37,955 bases of DNA from the NCBI GenBank assembly GCA_001871115.1, contig MNUR01000097.1, positions 1 through 37,955 of the forward strand. Reading direction: 5' to 3'. A program made the translations under genes and the position numbers. The stretch is from Elusimicrobia bacterium CG1_02_56_21 (GTDB lineage: Bacteria; Elusimicrobiota; Elusimicrobia; Elusimicrobiales; UBA9959). Under the pieces are notes generated by a model, which was not told the origin of the DNA, ran no database searches, and saw nothing but the letters and a program-made list of their open reading frames with translations. Shown here piece by piece: positions 21,604-30,269 of this stretch. How positions within the stretch are numbered: the stretch's first letter is position 1; each line of letters opens with the position of its first letter.

Positions 21604-23307
21604 TCAGGCAATTTTACCGGCCTGGGGCTGCGCGTCTTTTTCTGCCTTCCAGCCGGAGATCTTCCGCATAAGAAAACCGGAACCGTAAAGCGCCCCCCCG
21701 GTGAGGAGCAGGCACAGAATGCGAACCACCGTCGGGGCAGAAGCCGCGTCGTAAAGAAGCGCTTTGCCGGCGGCCAACCCCAGTACGAACATCGCGGATT
21801 TAGCCATAGTCTCGTCCCTCCGGCTGAAAGCGTAGGCTATAACGCCTACCGCGTAAAGCAGCCATGAAGCCGAAACCTGGAGTGAGCCCATATCCGTAGT
21901 AAGCCTGTAAAGCCCGAGGACCGCAAGCAGATGCGCCGCGCCGAGAAGGGGCCCGTAATTATTCTGCCCGTCCAGCTCACCGCCCCTGGAATCTATAAGC
22001 ACCCACAGGCTGCCTAAAGCTACAAGGGAAACGGCCAGCCAGTGCATATCGTTCCCGGACAGCAGGTGGGAGACCATGGCCAGGTACTCTATGACCATGA
22101 CAGCAAGCAGGGCCAGCCCCGGGATGCGGTAGGGACTGTTCCGTTTCCCGCCCCCGAGTTTGACCTGTGGAAAAGCGAGCGCGAGAGCTATAACCACGAA
22201 CAGCCAGGGGCGTATGCCGGCCGGCAGAATTTCAATATAAAAAGAATGAAAACAGACCACGGTTATGAAAGCCAGGACCATGGCCTGGCTGCCCATGCTG
22301 CCCTCGGGAAACATTCTTTTAGCGGCTTGGTAGACTCCGAGCAGGATAGCGGCGAAGCCCAGTGAAAGCCAGGGCGCCATGCCGGGGTTTATGCGGTGGA
22401 TAAAATAATATTCCATCGCGTAAAAGAATATCAGCACCGGGAGAAAACTCCCGGCCTCCTTTTCGGTAAGGGGCTTTTGGTTCTCGCTTGTATAAAGGTA
22501 GGTGCCTCCCGTAAAAACCAGGAAATGGAGGGCAAGCATTGTGGCTATCAGCGAGTCCTGCTTCAGACCTATTCCTATCATGGCTGTCATGAAGATAGCC
22601 AGGTAAGCCGAAACCACGGTCAGGGTACGGGACTGCACCCAGACCGAAATTACGGAGAAAGACAGGGAACATAAGAGGAAGTAATAAAGTGCGAACGTGG
22701 ATTCTGAACCCAGGCTGAGTATAAGCGGAGCGCAATAGGAACCGACGGCCGCCGTTATAGGGTACATATCCTCCCTGATCCTGGTATAAAGCCAGACGCA
22801 CAGGCCGGAGACGAGGCTGGCCATTGAAATAGCCGATTCGAAAGAGATCAGCGAGTAAAGGCGGTGAGCGGAAAAAACGGCAAGATAAAGAACTATTATG
22901 CCGGCGCCGGGAAGAAGGCTGGAATATTCGCGGTCGGACCCCATAAGCGCGAACCCGCCCGCTATCAGGCCGAGCCCGAACAATACGGCCAGGCCGATCT
23001 GTCTCTCAGGGGTCAGCCAGCCGGAATCTATTGAAAGCTTTATAATAAAAGCCGCCGCGAACACAAAACAGATAATGCCGACCACTCCCAGCCAGTTGCC
23101 GGATTTTTCTTTTCGCGGCGCTGCAAGGCGGCCCGCGGGGACTTCCTGGGCCGGCGGGACCGGGGGCTTAGAGAGAGGCTGCGGTGGAGGCAGCTGCGGG
23201 GCCGCAGGCGCCTGGCGCGGAAGTTTCAGGGACTCTTCTATCCTGGCCAGACGCTGTTCTATTGTCCTGATCCGGGCTTCGGACCTTATTTGTTCTTCAA
23301 AGCTCAT
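21604..23307 (-). CDS. DUF2339-type multi-pass membrane protein
   Basis: 567 residues. A short coiled coil (about 1-30; EARIRTIEQRLARIEESL) and a proline-rich stretch (about 33-55) precede some 15 or more hydrophobic segments, including WLGVVGIICFVFAAAFIIKLS and GLAVLFGLGLIAGGFALMG, which are characteristic of DUF2339 proteins. Their function is unknown. The Shine-Dalgarno GGGGGAATAA precedes ATG. It is the first gene of a minus-strand row with the Gre-like factor 35 bp downstream, and is divergent from the glycine cleavage operon. Confidence 0.8.
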   Translation of the reverse strand: MSFEEQIRSEARIRTIEQRLARIEESLKLPRQAPAAPQLPPPQPLSKPPVPPAQEVPAGRLAAPRKEKSGNWLGVVGIICFVFAAAFIIKLSIDSGWLTPERQIGLAVLFGLGLIAGGFALMGSDREYSSLLPGAGIIVLYLAVFSAHRLYSLISFESAISMASLVSGLCVWLYTRIREDMYPITAAVGSYCAPLILSLGSESTFALYYFLLCSLSFSVISVWVQSRTLTVVSAYLAIFMTAMIGIGLKQDSLIATMLALHFLVFTGGTYLYTSENQKPLTEKEAGSFLPVLIFFYAMEYYFIHRINPGMAPWLSLGFAAILLGVYQAAKRMFPEGSMGSQAMVLAFITVVCFHSFYIEILPAGIRPWLFVVIALALAFPQVKLGGGKRNSPYRIPGLALLAVMVIEYLAMVSHLLSGNDMHWLAVSLVALGSLWVLIDSRGGELDGQNNYGPLLGAAHLLAVLGLYRLTTDMGSLQVSASWLLYAVGVIAYAFSRRDETMAKSAMFVLGLAAGKALLYDAASAPTVVRILCLLLTGGALYGSGFLMRKISGWKAEKDAQPQAGKIA

Positions 23308-23420
23308 TTATTCCCCCTGGGCGACCGCATTACCACCATATAATAACATTGAATCCCAGCTAAATCAACGGGAACCCTGCCTAAAATAAGGAAGCCCCCC
23401 TCCCGGCCGGGTTCGGAGTC

Positions 23421-23450
23421 TTGCCCGGCATTACTTATATTTGATATAAA
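23421..23450 (+). promoter_or_regulatory. Putative promoter of the gcv operon
   Basis: TTGCCC (23421-23426), 18 bp spacer, TATAAA (23445-23450), predicting a start near 23457 and a short leader. No glycine riboswitch is visible in the 180 bp upstream of gcvT. Confidence 0.35.
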
Positions 23451-23487
23451 ATTATATACCTAATTCAAAAATTCCGCAGGAGGCAAA

Positions 23488-24609
23488 ATGTCCACCGCAA
23501 CCACCATACGCCGCACAGCACTGAACGAAACAATGAGGAAGTACGGCGGGAAAATGGTGGACTTCCACGGCTGGGAACTGCCCATACAGTTTGCCGGAAT
23601 CCTTAAAGAGCACGAGGCAGTGCGCAATTCGGCCGGGATATTCGACGTCTCCCATATGGGCCAGGTCTTCGTGACCGGGGCTGACGCCTTCAAACTGCTC
23701 CAAAAAACCAATGCCAATGACCTCAGGAAGGCCACCCCGGGCAAGGGAGTTTACTCCCACGTTACAAACCCCAATGCCGGGCTGGTAGACGACATCATAG
23801 CTTTCTGCCTTGCCGCTGACCGCTATTTGGTCATAGTGAACGCCGCTACCTCAACAAAGGACTACGAGTGGTTCAAAGACCAGGCAGGCAAGATGCTGGT
23901 CACTATAGAGAATAAGAGCGATGACTACTCGATGATAGCCATACAGGGCCCCAGCGTCCCTAAGATGTTCGAAACCTTCGCTCCTGAAGCCCTGAAACTC
24001 CCCCGCTTCGGCATAGCGGAGAAAGACATAATGGGCGAACACTGCTATGTAAGCCGCACCGGCTACACTGGAGAGGACGGCTTTGAGATAACCGCCCCGC
24101 ATGCCATAATCAACGCGCTCTGGGAAAAAATGATGGAGCTGGGCAAGCCCTACGGCATACTCCCCTGCGGACTGGGCGCCCGGGACACCCTGCGCCTCGA
24201 ATCAGGCTATCTCCTGTACGGGGCTGACGCTGATGATTTTCACACCACCTATGAATCAGGCTACGGCTGGGTGGTTTCCCTGGACAAAGGCGACTTCACA
24301 GGACGGGAAATACTCGCAAGGCAGAAAGCCGAGGGCGTTAAGCGCCGCCTTACCGGGCTGACGCTTACCGGGGGAGTCCCCCGCCCCGGCTGCAAAGTTT
24401 TCCTCGAAGGCAAACAGATAGGCGAGCTTGCCAGCGCGACTTATTCCCCCACACTCAAGAAGGGCATAGGCGTCGGCTATATGACCCCGGCGGACCTGAA
24501 ACCCGGCGCGCTCCTTGAAGTTGAAATACACGGCAGGCGCGTTCCCGCCGAAGTAGTCCGGGTTCCGTTCCATAAAGGCACGGCGTTCAACAAAGGAATA
24601 GGCGCCTGA
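23488..24609 (+). CDS. gcvT: Glycine cleavage system T protein (aminomethyltransferase)
   Basis: 373 residues, standard length. Diagnostic stretches are GGKMVDFHGWELPIQF, FDVSHMGQ, the folate-site GYTGEDGFEI, and PCGLGARDTLRLESGY. It transfers the aminomethyl carbon from the lipoyl arm of H protein to tetrahydrofolate, releasing ammonia and giving 5,10-methylene-THF. It has a strong AGGAGG Shine-Dalgarno 6 nt before ATG. It is the first gene of gcvT-gcvH-gcvPA-gcvPB, followed by gcvH 49 nt later. Confidence 0.96.
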   Translation: MSTATTIRRTALNETMRKYGGKMVDFHGWELPIQFAGILKEHEAVRNSAGIFDVSHMGQVFVTGADAFKLLQKTNANDLRKATPGKGVYSHVTNPNAGLVDDIIAFCLAADRYLVIVNAATSTKDYEWFKDQAGKMLVTIENKSDDYSMIAIQGPSVPKMFETFAPEALKLPRFGIAEKDIMGEHCYVSRTGYTGEDGFEITAPHAIINALWEKMMELGKPYGILPCGLGARDTLRLESGYLLYGADADDFHTTYESGYGWVVSLDKGDFTGREILARQKAEGVKRRLTGLTLTGGVPRPGCKVFLEGKQIGELASATYSPTLKKGIGVGYMTPADLKPGALLEVEIHGRRVPAEVVRVPFHKGTAFNKGIGA

Positions 24610-24658
24610 AGCCGCTCCCCGCAAATTTGCTGCTTTCAGATCACCAAAGGAGAATATA

Positions 24659-25045
24659 ATGCCCAAACCCGAAGAAGTAAGATATACAAAAACCCATGAG
24701 TGGGTGCACTTAGGCGAGGAAGCCGTAGTGGGGATTTCGGATCACGCCCAGCACGAAATGGGCGATGTGGTTTTTGTAGAGCTCCCGAAAATAGGGCAGA
24801 AGCTCGAAAAAGAGAAGCCCTGCGCGGTAGTGGAATCGGTCAAATCCGCTTTTGACATTTACGCCCCCGTCTCGGGCGAGGTTACGGCCGTCAACGACGC
24901 CCTGACCGGGGAACCGGCCATGCTCAACCAGAACCCCCTGGAGGGCGGCTGGATATTCAAAATGAAGCCGTCCGCTCCCGCCGAGGGAGAAACCCTGATG
25001 GACTGGCCTGCCTACCAGGAATTCCTCAAGCAGTCGGCGCAGTAA
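24659..25045 (+). CDS. gcvH: Glycine cleavage system H protein
   Basis: 128 residues, normal. The lipoylation site is Lys62 in VVESVKSAFDIYAP, the standard ExVKxxxDxxxP pattern. KTHEWVHL at the start is typical. It carries the aminomethyl group between P, T and L proteins. AAAGGAG lies upstream of ATG. A 130 bp spacer with an inverted repeat separates it from gcvPA. The lipoate ligase at 28258 is the likely modifying enzyme. Confidence 0.96.
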   Translation: MPKPEEVRYTKTHEWVHLGEEAVVGISDHAQHEMGDVVFVELPKIGQKLEKEKPCAVVESVKSAFDIYAPVSGEVTAVNDALTGEPAMLNQNPLEGGWIFKMKPSAPAEGETLMDWPAYQEFLKQSAQ

Positions 25046-25049
25046 CAAC

Positions 25050-25165
25050 AACCTGGGATCGAGGATCAAGGATAGAAGATCGGCGGAAGCCGGCTCCGGT
25101 TCTTGGTTCTCGATACCCGATCCGTTCCCTGACCCCGGATTCCAGATTACCGATTCTCGATTTTC
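25050..25165. repeat. Purine/pyrimidine inverted repeat before gcvPA
   Basis: A purine-rich arm (GGATCGAGGATCAAGGATAG, 25055-25074) is answered by a pyrimidine-rich arm ending CCGATTCTCGATTTTC near 25165, imperfectly complementary. It resembles the spacers at 19301, 30238 and 33966 in placement and base skew. Unlike them, gcvPA keeps a Shine-Dalgarno (AGGAG). Confidence 0.45.
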
Positions 25166-25175
25166 AGGAGCTTCC

Positions 25176-26507
25176 ATGTACACCCCTCATACAAAGAAAG
25201 ACAAAGAGGAAATGCTTAAAACTATAGGCGCCTCCTCGTTCGAAGACCTGGTAAAACAGGTCCCGGCTAAGTTTCTCTGGCCCAAGCTCAGCCTCCCGGC
25301 CGAAAGCCTGGACGAATCCCAGGCCGCGGCCCTGCTCACCCGCCTTGCCGGCGAAAACTGCCGCCCGCTGAGCTTCCTCGGTGCCGGCGCCTACGAGCGC
25401 TACACCCCGGCGGCAATAAAAGCCATCACCTCGCGCACGGAATTCCTCACCGCCTACACGCCCTACCAGCCCGAGGCCAGCCAGGGCACCCTGCAGGGCA
25501 TCTACGAATTCCAGAGCACGGTCTGCGCGCTCTACGACATGGACTGCGCCAACGCCTCAATGTACGACGGAGCGAGTTCCTTCGCGGAGGCCGTCCGCGC
25601 CGCGGTCCGCGTTACCGGCCGCAAGAAGATAGTCTATGCCGCCGGGGTAAACCCGCAGTACATGGACACGCTAAGGACCTATTTCGCCCATTCTCCAGAA
25701 TACACCTACGTCAAAATCCCGATGAAGGACGGCGCAATGGACAAAGCGGCCCTCCCGGCCCTCCTCGAGGGAGCGGCCTGCATCGCCGCGCAGACGCCTA
25801 ATTTCCTCGGGCTCATAGAAGATATGTCCGGAGTAGCCGAGGCGGCAAAGAAAGCCGGCGCGCTTCTTGTGGTCTCTGCCGACCCGGTCAGCCTCGGGCT
25901 GCTGTCGACCCCCGGCGAATACGGCGCTGACTTCGCAGTCGGCGAAGGCCAGAGCCTCGGGCTGCCTCTCGCTTACGGGGGGCCTTACCTCGGAATCTTC
26001 TCCTGCAAAAAAGAGTATGTGCGCCAGATGCCCGGCCGCATAGCCGGCCTGACCAAGGATAAAGACGGGAAGCGCGGCTTCGTGCTGACCCTGCAGGCCC
26101 GGGAGCAGCATATACGCCGCGACAAGGCCGCCTCCAATATCTGCTCCAACGAGGCGCTGTGCGCCCTGGCCGCCACCGTCTACTCCGCGCTCTACGGCCC
26201 CGAAGGCCTCAAAGAACTGGCGGAAGCCAATTCCGGCGCGGCCGCTTACGCCGCGGAGCGCCTCTCCTCCATAAAAGGCGTCTCCCTGAAATTCAGAGGG
26301 CCGTTCTTCAACGAATTCGTGGTCTCCCTGCCGGTCAGCGCCGGGGGGCTGCGCGAGAAAATACTCGCCACCCGCGGCGTGGACATCGGCCTGCCGCTGG
26401 CCCCGCTCTACCCCGAGCTCGGAGAAACCCTGCTCGTCTGCGCCACCGAGACTAAAACGGAAGCCGATATCCTAAAGCTGGAAGCTGTTATAAAGGAGGC
26501 CCTATGA
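25176..26507 (+). CDS. gcvPA: Glycine dehydrogenase (decarboxylating) subunit 1
   Basis: 443 residues, the size of the N-terminal half of P protein. It contains the characteristic SFLGAGAYERYTPAAIKAIT and YTPYQPEASQGTLQGIYEFQ segments and the PLAYGGPYLGIFSCK region. With GcvPB it forms the split, PLP-dependent P protein that decarboxylates glycine and passes the aminomethyl group to lipoyl-H. The lysine that binds PLP is in GcvPB, not here. It overlaps gcvPB by 4 nt (ATGA), which indicates coupled synthesis of the two halves. Confidence 0.95.
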   Translation: MYTPHTKKDKEEMLKTIGASSFEDLVKQVPAKFLWPKLSLPAESLDESQAAALLTRLAGENCRPLSFLGAGAYERYTPAAIKAITSRTEFLTAYTPYQPEASQGTLQGIYEFQSTVCALYDMDCANASMYDGASSFAEAVRAAVRVTGRKKIVYAAGVNPQYMDTLRTYFAHSPEYTYVKIPMKDGAMDKAALPALLEGAACIAAQTPNFLGLIEDMSGVAEAAKKAGALLVVSADPVSLGLLSTPGEYGADFAVGEGQSLGLPLAYGGPYLGIFSCKKEYVRQMPGRIAGLTKDKDGKRGFVLTLQAREQHIRRDKAASNICSNEALCALAATVYSALYGPEGLKELAEANSGAAAYAAERLSSIKGVSLKFRGPFFNEFVVSLPVSAGGLREKILATRGVDIGLPLAPLYPELGETLLVCATETKTEADILKLEAVIKEAL

Positions 26508-27952
26508 CCCGAGTCCCCCCTCTCGACAACCGCCTGAGCATTGAAAAATCGGACGCAAACCGCCGCGGGCTGACCTGCAAAAACCCGCTGCGCGCAAAAG
26601 CGAACGTGCCGGCCAGCCTCCGCCGGAAGTCGCCGCCGCGCCTGCCGGAACTCTCCGAGTTCGACGTGGTCCGCCATTACACGCGGCTGTCGCGCCTGAA
26701 CTTCTCGGTGGATACCCACTTCTACCCGCTCGGCTCCTGTACTATGAAATACAACCCGCGCTTTAACGAAGAAGCCGCCGCGCTCGAGGGCTTCGCGGCC
26801 CTGCACCCGCTCGCCCATGACAGTTGCGCGCAGGGAACGCTGGAGCTTATTTACGACCTCTCCGTACGCCTTAACGAGCTCTGCGGCATGGACGCGATAA
26901 CCCTGCAGCCCGCCGCCGGAGCGCACAGCGAGTTCACCGGCCTGCTTGTAGCCAAAGCGTACTTCGAGAGCAAAGGCGAAACCCGCAGCGAGATCATAGT
27001 TCCGGATTCGGCGCACGGAACCAACCCCGCCACCGCTTCCATGGTGGGATTTAACACCGTCAATATAGCCTCCAAGCCGGACGGACGGCTGGACGTGGAG
27101 GAACTGAAAAAGCATATCGGGTCTAAAACCGCCGTGCTTATGATGACCGTCCCCAATACCCTGGGTATCTTCGAAAGCAATATCGAGGAAGTCTGCCGCG
27201 CGGCCCACGAGGCAGGCGCGCTTGTGTACATGGACGGCGCGAACCTCAACGCTCTCATCGGCATGGTAAAGCCGGGCGAACTGGGCATAGACCTGATGCA
27301 CCTGAACTTCCACAAAACCTTCTCCACCCCCCACGGCGGCGGAGGCCCGGGGGCCGGCGCAATAGCGGTAAAAAGCCGCCTCGCTCCATTCCTGCCGGTA
27401 CCCCTGATTAAAAAAGAAGGCGATAAATACGCCTCGGACTTCGGTGACGGCCGCAGCATAGGCAAAGTAAAAGCCTTCTTCGGCAATACCGGAGTGCTGG
27501 TAAAAGCCTACGCCTACCTGCTGGCGCACTCGGCGAAAGAGCTGGGAGAGATAGCCGCCTGTTCCATCATAAACGCCAACTATCTGCGGAGCCTCCTCAA
27601 AGACGTCTACCCGTCGTATTCAGGCGAATACTGCATGCACGAATGCGTTTTGGTCCCCGGCCCGGACATGACGGCCAAAGGGCTCAAAACCCTGGACGTG
27701 GCCAAGGGCCTGCTGGACCGCGGCTTCCACGCGCCCACTATCTATTTCCCGAATATAGTGCACGAAGCCATAATGATCGAGCCCACGGAAACGGAATCAA
27801 AAGAAACCCTGGACGAGTTCGTGGCCGCAATGAAAGACGTTCATGATGAAGGGATAGCGGACCCCCAGAAACTGAAAGACGCCCCGCACACCCTGCCGGT
27901 CAGACGCCTGGACGAAGTTCAGGCCGCAAGACAGCCGAACCTGCGCTGGTAG
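26504..27952 (+). CDS. gcvPB: Glycine dehydrogenase (decarboxylating) subunit 2
   Basis: 482 residues, the catalytic half of split P protein. The PLP lysine is Lys271 in HLNFHKTFSTPHGGGGPG. Other family blocks are FYPLGSCTMKYNPR and PAAGAHSEFTGLL. It pairs with GcvPA in the glycine cleavage complex. Its stop is followed by the large palindrome at 27961-28242 and then the lipoate ligase. The C-terminal region from about 440 on is ordinary for the family. Confidence 0.95.
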   Translation: MTRVPPLDNRLSIEKSDANRRGLTCKNPLRAKANVPASLRRKSPPRLPELSEFDVVRHYTRLSRLNFSVDTHFYPLGSCTMKYNPRFNEEAAALEGFAALHPLAHDSCAQGTLELIYDLSVRLNELCGMDAITLQPAAGAHSEFTGLLVAKAYFESKGETRSEIIVPDSAHGTNPATASMVGFNTVNIASKPDGRLDVEELKKHIGSKTAVLMMTVPNTLGIFESNIEEVCRAAHEAGALVYMDGANLNALIGMVKPGELGIDLMHLNFHKTFSTPHGGGGPGAGAIAVKSRLAPFLPVPLIKKEGDKYASDFGDGRSIGKVKAFFGNTGVLVKAYAYLLAHSAKELGEIAACSIINANYLRSLLKDVYPSYSGEYCMHECVLVPGPDMTAKGLKTLDVAKGLLDRGFHAPTIYFPNIVHEAIMIEPTETESKETLDEFVAAMKDVHDEGIADPQKLKDAPHTLPVRRLDEVQAARQPNLRW

Positions 27953-27960
27953 TCACGGGC

Positions 27961-28242
27961 GCCGCATGGGCCGGAACGCAAAACGCGTTCGGCCACACCG
28001 TGGCCTCACTCCGTGTTCGCCCGCCGCGCTTATGCAAGCGGCGGGCTCTCCGAGGGTTTTGCTAACCCGGCCCATGCGTCACCCGGGTTTGGTTGATAAG
28101 TGTAGATAGACTTGCCGGTCGACGAGGGGGCAGGTTAGCAAAAGCCCCTCGGAAGGCGAGGCTTGCGTAAGCGCCGAGCCTGAGAGCGGCAGGCGCGCGC
28201 ACGGTGTGCGCGACGCCGGTTTTGCGATCCTGCCCCCTTGGC
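27961..28242. repeat. Large imperfect palindrome between gcvPB and lplA
   Basis: Matched inverted blocks lie at equal distances from a centre near 28100: CGCAAAAC (27977-27984) with GTTTTGCG (28219-28226); CACACCGTG (27994-28002) with CACGGTGTG (28200-28208); GCGCTTATGCAAGC (28026-28039) with GCTTGCGTAAGCGC (28161-28174); TCCGAGGG…TTTTGCTAACC (28049-28067) with GGTTAGCAAAAG…CCTCGGA (28133-28153). Each arm also folds locally, for example GGCCAC-ACC-GTGGCC on the left and CGCGCAC-GGT-GTGCGCG on the right. This fills the whole 305 bp gap; no gene is supported in it. Confidence 0.85.
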
Positions 28243-28257
28243 GACCGGCCAACCCTC

Positions 28258-28968
28258 ATGAAGCTTATGAAAAAAGCCCTGATAATAGAAACGCCTCTAC
28301 TCGACGTCTACGGCCAGATGGCCGCGGACGAGGCGCTCTGCGACGCCCTGCCCGCTCCCTACCTGGTACGTTTCTACAACTGGAAGGAACCCGGCATAAC
28401 TTTCGGCTACTCGCAGCGCAGGGCGGCCGTGGGCGAAGCCATCTCGGCCGCAGGCTGTCCTATAAAGGCCGTCACGCGCCGGCCGACCGGCGGCGGGATA
28501 GTCTTCCACGAAACCGACCTTACTTTTTGCTTTATCTTCCCCTCACCGGGAGCCTATTTCGAACCCGGCAAAACCTATAACCGGCTGCACCGCGCTATCA
28601 CAGCCGAATATTCCCGCCTCGGAATAAGCTTCGAACTCCTTAACGAGAAAACCAGGGACTATGCCGTGAACGACCCGGCCATGAACTGCTTCAAAAAACC
28701 GGTTAGTATGGATATTTTGTATAATGGGAAAAAAGTACTTGGCGGGGCGCTGAGGAAGTTTGGCGGCCGCATGCTCTACCAGGCCTCCTTCCAGGCCCCG
28801 GACGCCAGGACCAATCCCGGCCCGCACAAGAACGCGGTTATCAAAGCTTTAGGCGGGGAATTCGGCCTGGAATGGGAAACTGCCGGAATGCCGGAAGCAA
28901 CGCTGGAGAAGGCCGCCGCGCTAGCGGGAACCAAGTACCGCGCCCGGGAGTGGAACGAGAGAATATAG
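28258..28968 (+). CDS. lplA: Lipoate-protein ligase (LplA/BPL-LplA-LipB fold)
   Basis: 236 residues from ATG 28258; ATG 28267 (MKKALIIETP) is equally possible. An earlier in-frame ATG at 28204 lies inside the palindrome and adds residues unlike the family. The hallmark lipoate-site motif is RRPTGGGIVFHETDLTFCF, and the catalytic lysine is in GKKVLGGALRKFGGR. It activates lipoate (or octanoate) and attaches it to the H protein lysine. Placed directly after gcvPB, it most likely serves GcvH. There is no clear Shine-Dalgarno. The shorter size suggests an LplA lacking the C-terminal accessory domain. Confidence 0.88.
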   Translation: MKLMKKALIIETPLLDVYGQMAADEALCDALPAPYLVRFYNWKEPGITFGYSQRRAAVGEAISAAGCPIKAVTRRPTGGGIVFHETDLTFCFIFPSPGAYFEPGKTYNRLHRAITAEYSRLGISFELLNEKTRDYAVNDPAMNCFKKPVSMDILYNGKKVLGGALRKFGGRMLYQASFQAPDARTNPGPHKNAVIKALGGEFGLEWETAGMPEATLEKAAALAGTKYRAREWNERI

Positions 28969-28984
28969 CACGAGGAGAACTGAT

Positions 28985-29215
28985 ATGATAGCTTTTGTAC
29001 TTTGCAAACTTGTAGCCGGTCTTGAACAGAAAGCCGTGCAGCAGATAAAAAGCATACGCGGCGTAAAAGACGTCTATATGACATTCGGCGGCTGGGACGC
29101 GATACTTGTAGCCGAGTCTGACACAATAGACAAATTAAGCGGACTTATAGTGCGCGAAGTCCGCGGAATACACGGCGTGCAGACCACCGAAACACTGGTC
29201 ACCACCAATCTTTAA
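28985..29215 (+). CDS. Stand-alone Lrp/AsnC ligand-binding (RAM) domain
   Basis: 76 residues that match only the C-terminal RAM/SAM ligand-binding domain of Lrp/AsnC regulators: AFVLCKLVAGLEQKAVQQI, RGVKDVYMTFGGWDAILVAE and the ending IHGVQTTETLVTTNL. The DNA-binding HTH is absent. These proteins form rings that bind amino acids. Placed after gcv genes and lplA, it may sense glycine or another amino acid and influence the operon through protein contacts; this is inference. It has AGGAGAAC before ATG and lies 16 nt after lplA, so it is in the same transcript. Confidence 0.85.
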   Translation: MIAFVLCKLVAGLEQKAVQQIKSIRGVKDVYMTFGGWDAILVAESDTIDKLSGLIVREVRGIHGVQTTETLVTTNL

Positions 29216-29240
29216 GTTCTAAAGTATTTAGAGGAACGAA

Positions 29241-29669
29241 ATGGAAAACTCTTCCGGGTTCGGCAGGCCCGCCGACAAGCTGGTCCTTATAGTCGACGAC
29301 GACGATTCGGTGCGGGAACTCATAGAATTCATAGTCAAAAAAGAGGGCTTCAGGGTTGAAAAAGCTTCCGACGGGGAAGAAGCGCTCGACAAAGCCCGCT
29401 CGGTCAACCCCGACCTGATACTTCTGGACCTTATGCTGCCCAAGTTCGGCGGCTTCGAGATACTGCGGGAATTGCAGAGCGATGAGACCGGAACCATCCC
29501 GATAGTAATAATAACCGGCCGCTACACCGACCGTTCTACTTCCGACATGATTAAGCAGGAGCCCAATGTCCGGGATTTCATAGAGAAACCAGTGAAGCCG
29601 CAGATATTGACCTCCCTGGTCCATAAACTCCTCAGGACCCAGCCCGCCCTCAGGAAACCCGGGATTTAG
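29241..29669 (+). CDS. Single-domain response regulator
   Basis: 142 residues forming a receiver domain only. The acidic residues are in LIVDDDDSVRE, the phospho-acceptor is in LILLDLMLPKFGGFE, the conserved Thr/Ser is in VIITGR, and Lys-Pro is in FIEKPVKPQ. The last 15 or so residues are an unstructured tail. There is no output domain, so it acts by binding a partner. It lies 25 nt after the RAM-domain gene and closes the gcv transcription unit. AGAGGAACG precedes ATG. A small hairpin without a T tract (CCCGGC/GCCGGG) follows at 29676-29695. Confidence 0.88.
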   Translation: MENSSGFGRPADKLVLIVDDDDSVRELIEFIVKKEGFRVEKASDGEEALDKARSVNPDLILLDLMLPKFGGFEILRELQSDETGTIPIVIITGRYTDRSTSDMIKQEPNVRDFIEKPVKPQILTSLVHKLLRTQPALRKPGI

Positions 29670-29786
29670 CCTCAGCCCGGCGGGAATAAGCCGGGAAGAA
29701 GATATTTCCGGAATCCTGCCCCGCAGCCCCCCTCCTGTACAGTCCTCCGGAAACTGCAGCGAACATTTCCATGCGGGACCTTCAGA

Positions 29787-30269
29787 ATGAAAACAAAATT
29801 TAAAGTCAGTTTCACTGTTAAGGCCTGGATAGCCGCAGCTGTCCCGGCCTTTTTGCTGCTCGCGGCGGGAGACCTTGCACTGCGCTCCCGGGACGCGCTG
29901 CTAAAGGCCCGGGAACAGGCAGCCTGGCGGGATAACCCGGGCGAAAAAGCCGCACATTACGCAGCCTGGTTCCAGGAACGCTCGGAAGCTATTGAAAAAG
30001 ACTCCGCTGCCGGCAAGCTGACCGCGGAACAGTCCGGACGAGCCGCAGTCCTGGCTGCCGCTGAGCGCGATTTCCTCATTTCAGAAAGCTCCTCCAAGCA
30101 GGCCTTTCTCTGGTATAAAACCGCCGCAGATGATTTTTATTTCCCCTTTAATCCCTGGGCACAGGCCGCCAGGAAGGAACTGCCCGGGGCGCTGGCCGCA
30201 TGGCGCGCCGAATTGGCGGCAAAGGGAGTTAAACTGGAGAATTGGAGGATTGGAGGAATAAAGGACTAG
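29787..30269 (+). CDS. Small membrane-anchored protein, function unknown
   Basis: 160 residues with one N-terminal hydrophobic segment (AWIAAAVPAFLLLAAGDLAL), followed by an alanine/glutamate-rich, mostly helical soluble part (KEWF-like charge pattern, for example HYAAWFQERSEAIEKDSAAG). No domain is recognised. The last ten residues (ENWRIGGIKD) are encoded by a purine-rich repeat, and the TAG stop is completed by the first two bases of the 165 bp element, so the natural C-terminus may have been altered. No strong Shine-Dalgarno. Confidence 0.55.
   Translation: MKTKFKVSFTVKAWIAAAVPAFLLLAAGDLALRSRDALLKAREQAAWRDNPGEKAAHYAAWFQERSEAIEKDSAAGKLTAEQSGRAAVLAAAERDFLISESSSKQAFLWYKTAADDFYFPFNPWAQAARKELPGALAAWRAELAAKGVKLENWRIGGIKD

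Noticed and set aside
23308..23487. Glycine riboswitch upstream of gcvT
   Set aside because: I looked for the usual GGAGA/GCC-rich tandem aptamer and saw none; a covariance search would settle it.
26408..27529. Long antisense ORF opposite gcvPB
   Set aside because: It overlaps a confidently identified P-protein subunit and has no recognisable domain.
28204..28257. Longer lipoate ligase with an N-terminal extension
   Set aside because: These codons lie in the palindrome and do not match the family, whose conserved start is near MKKALIIETP.
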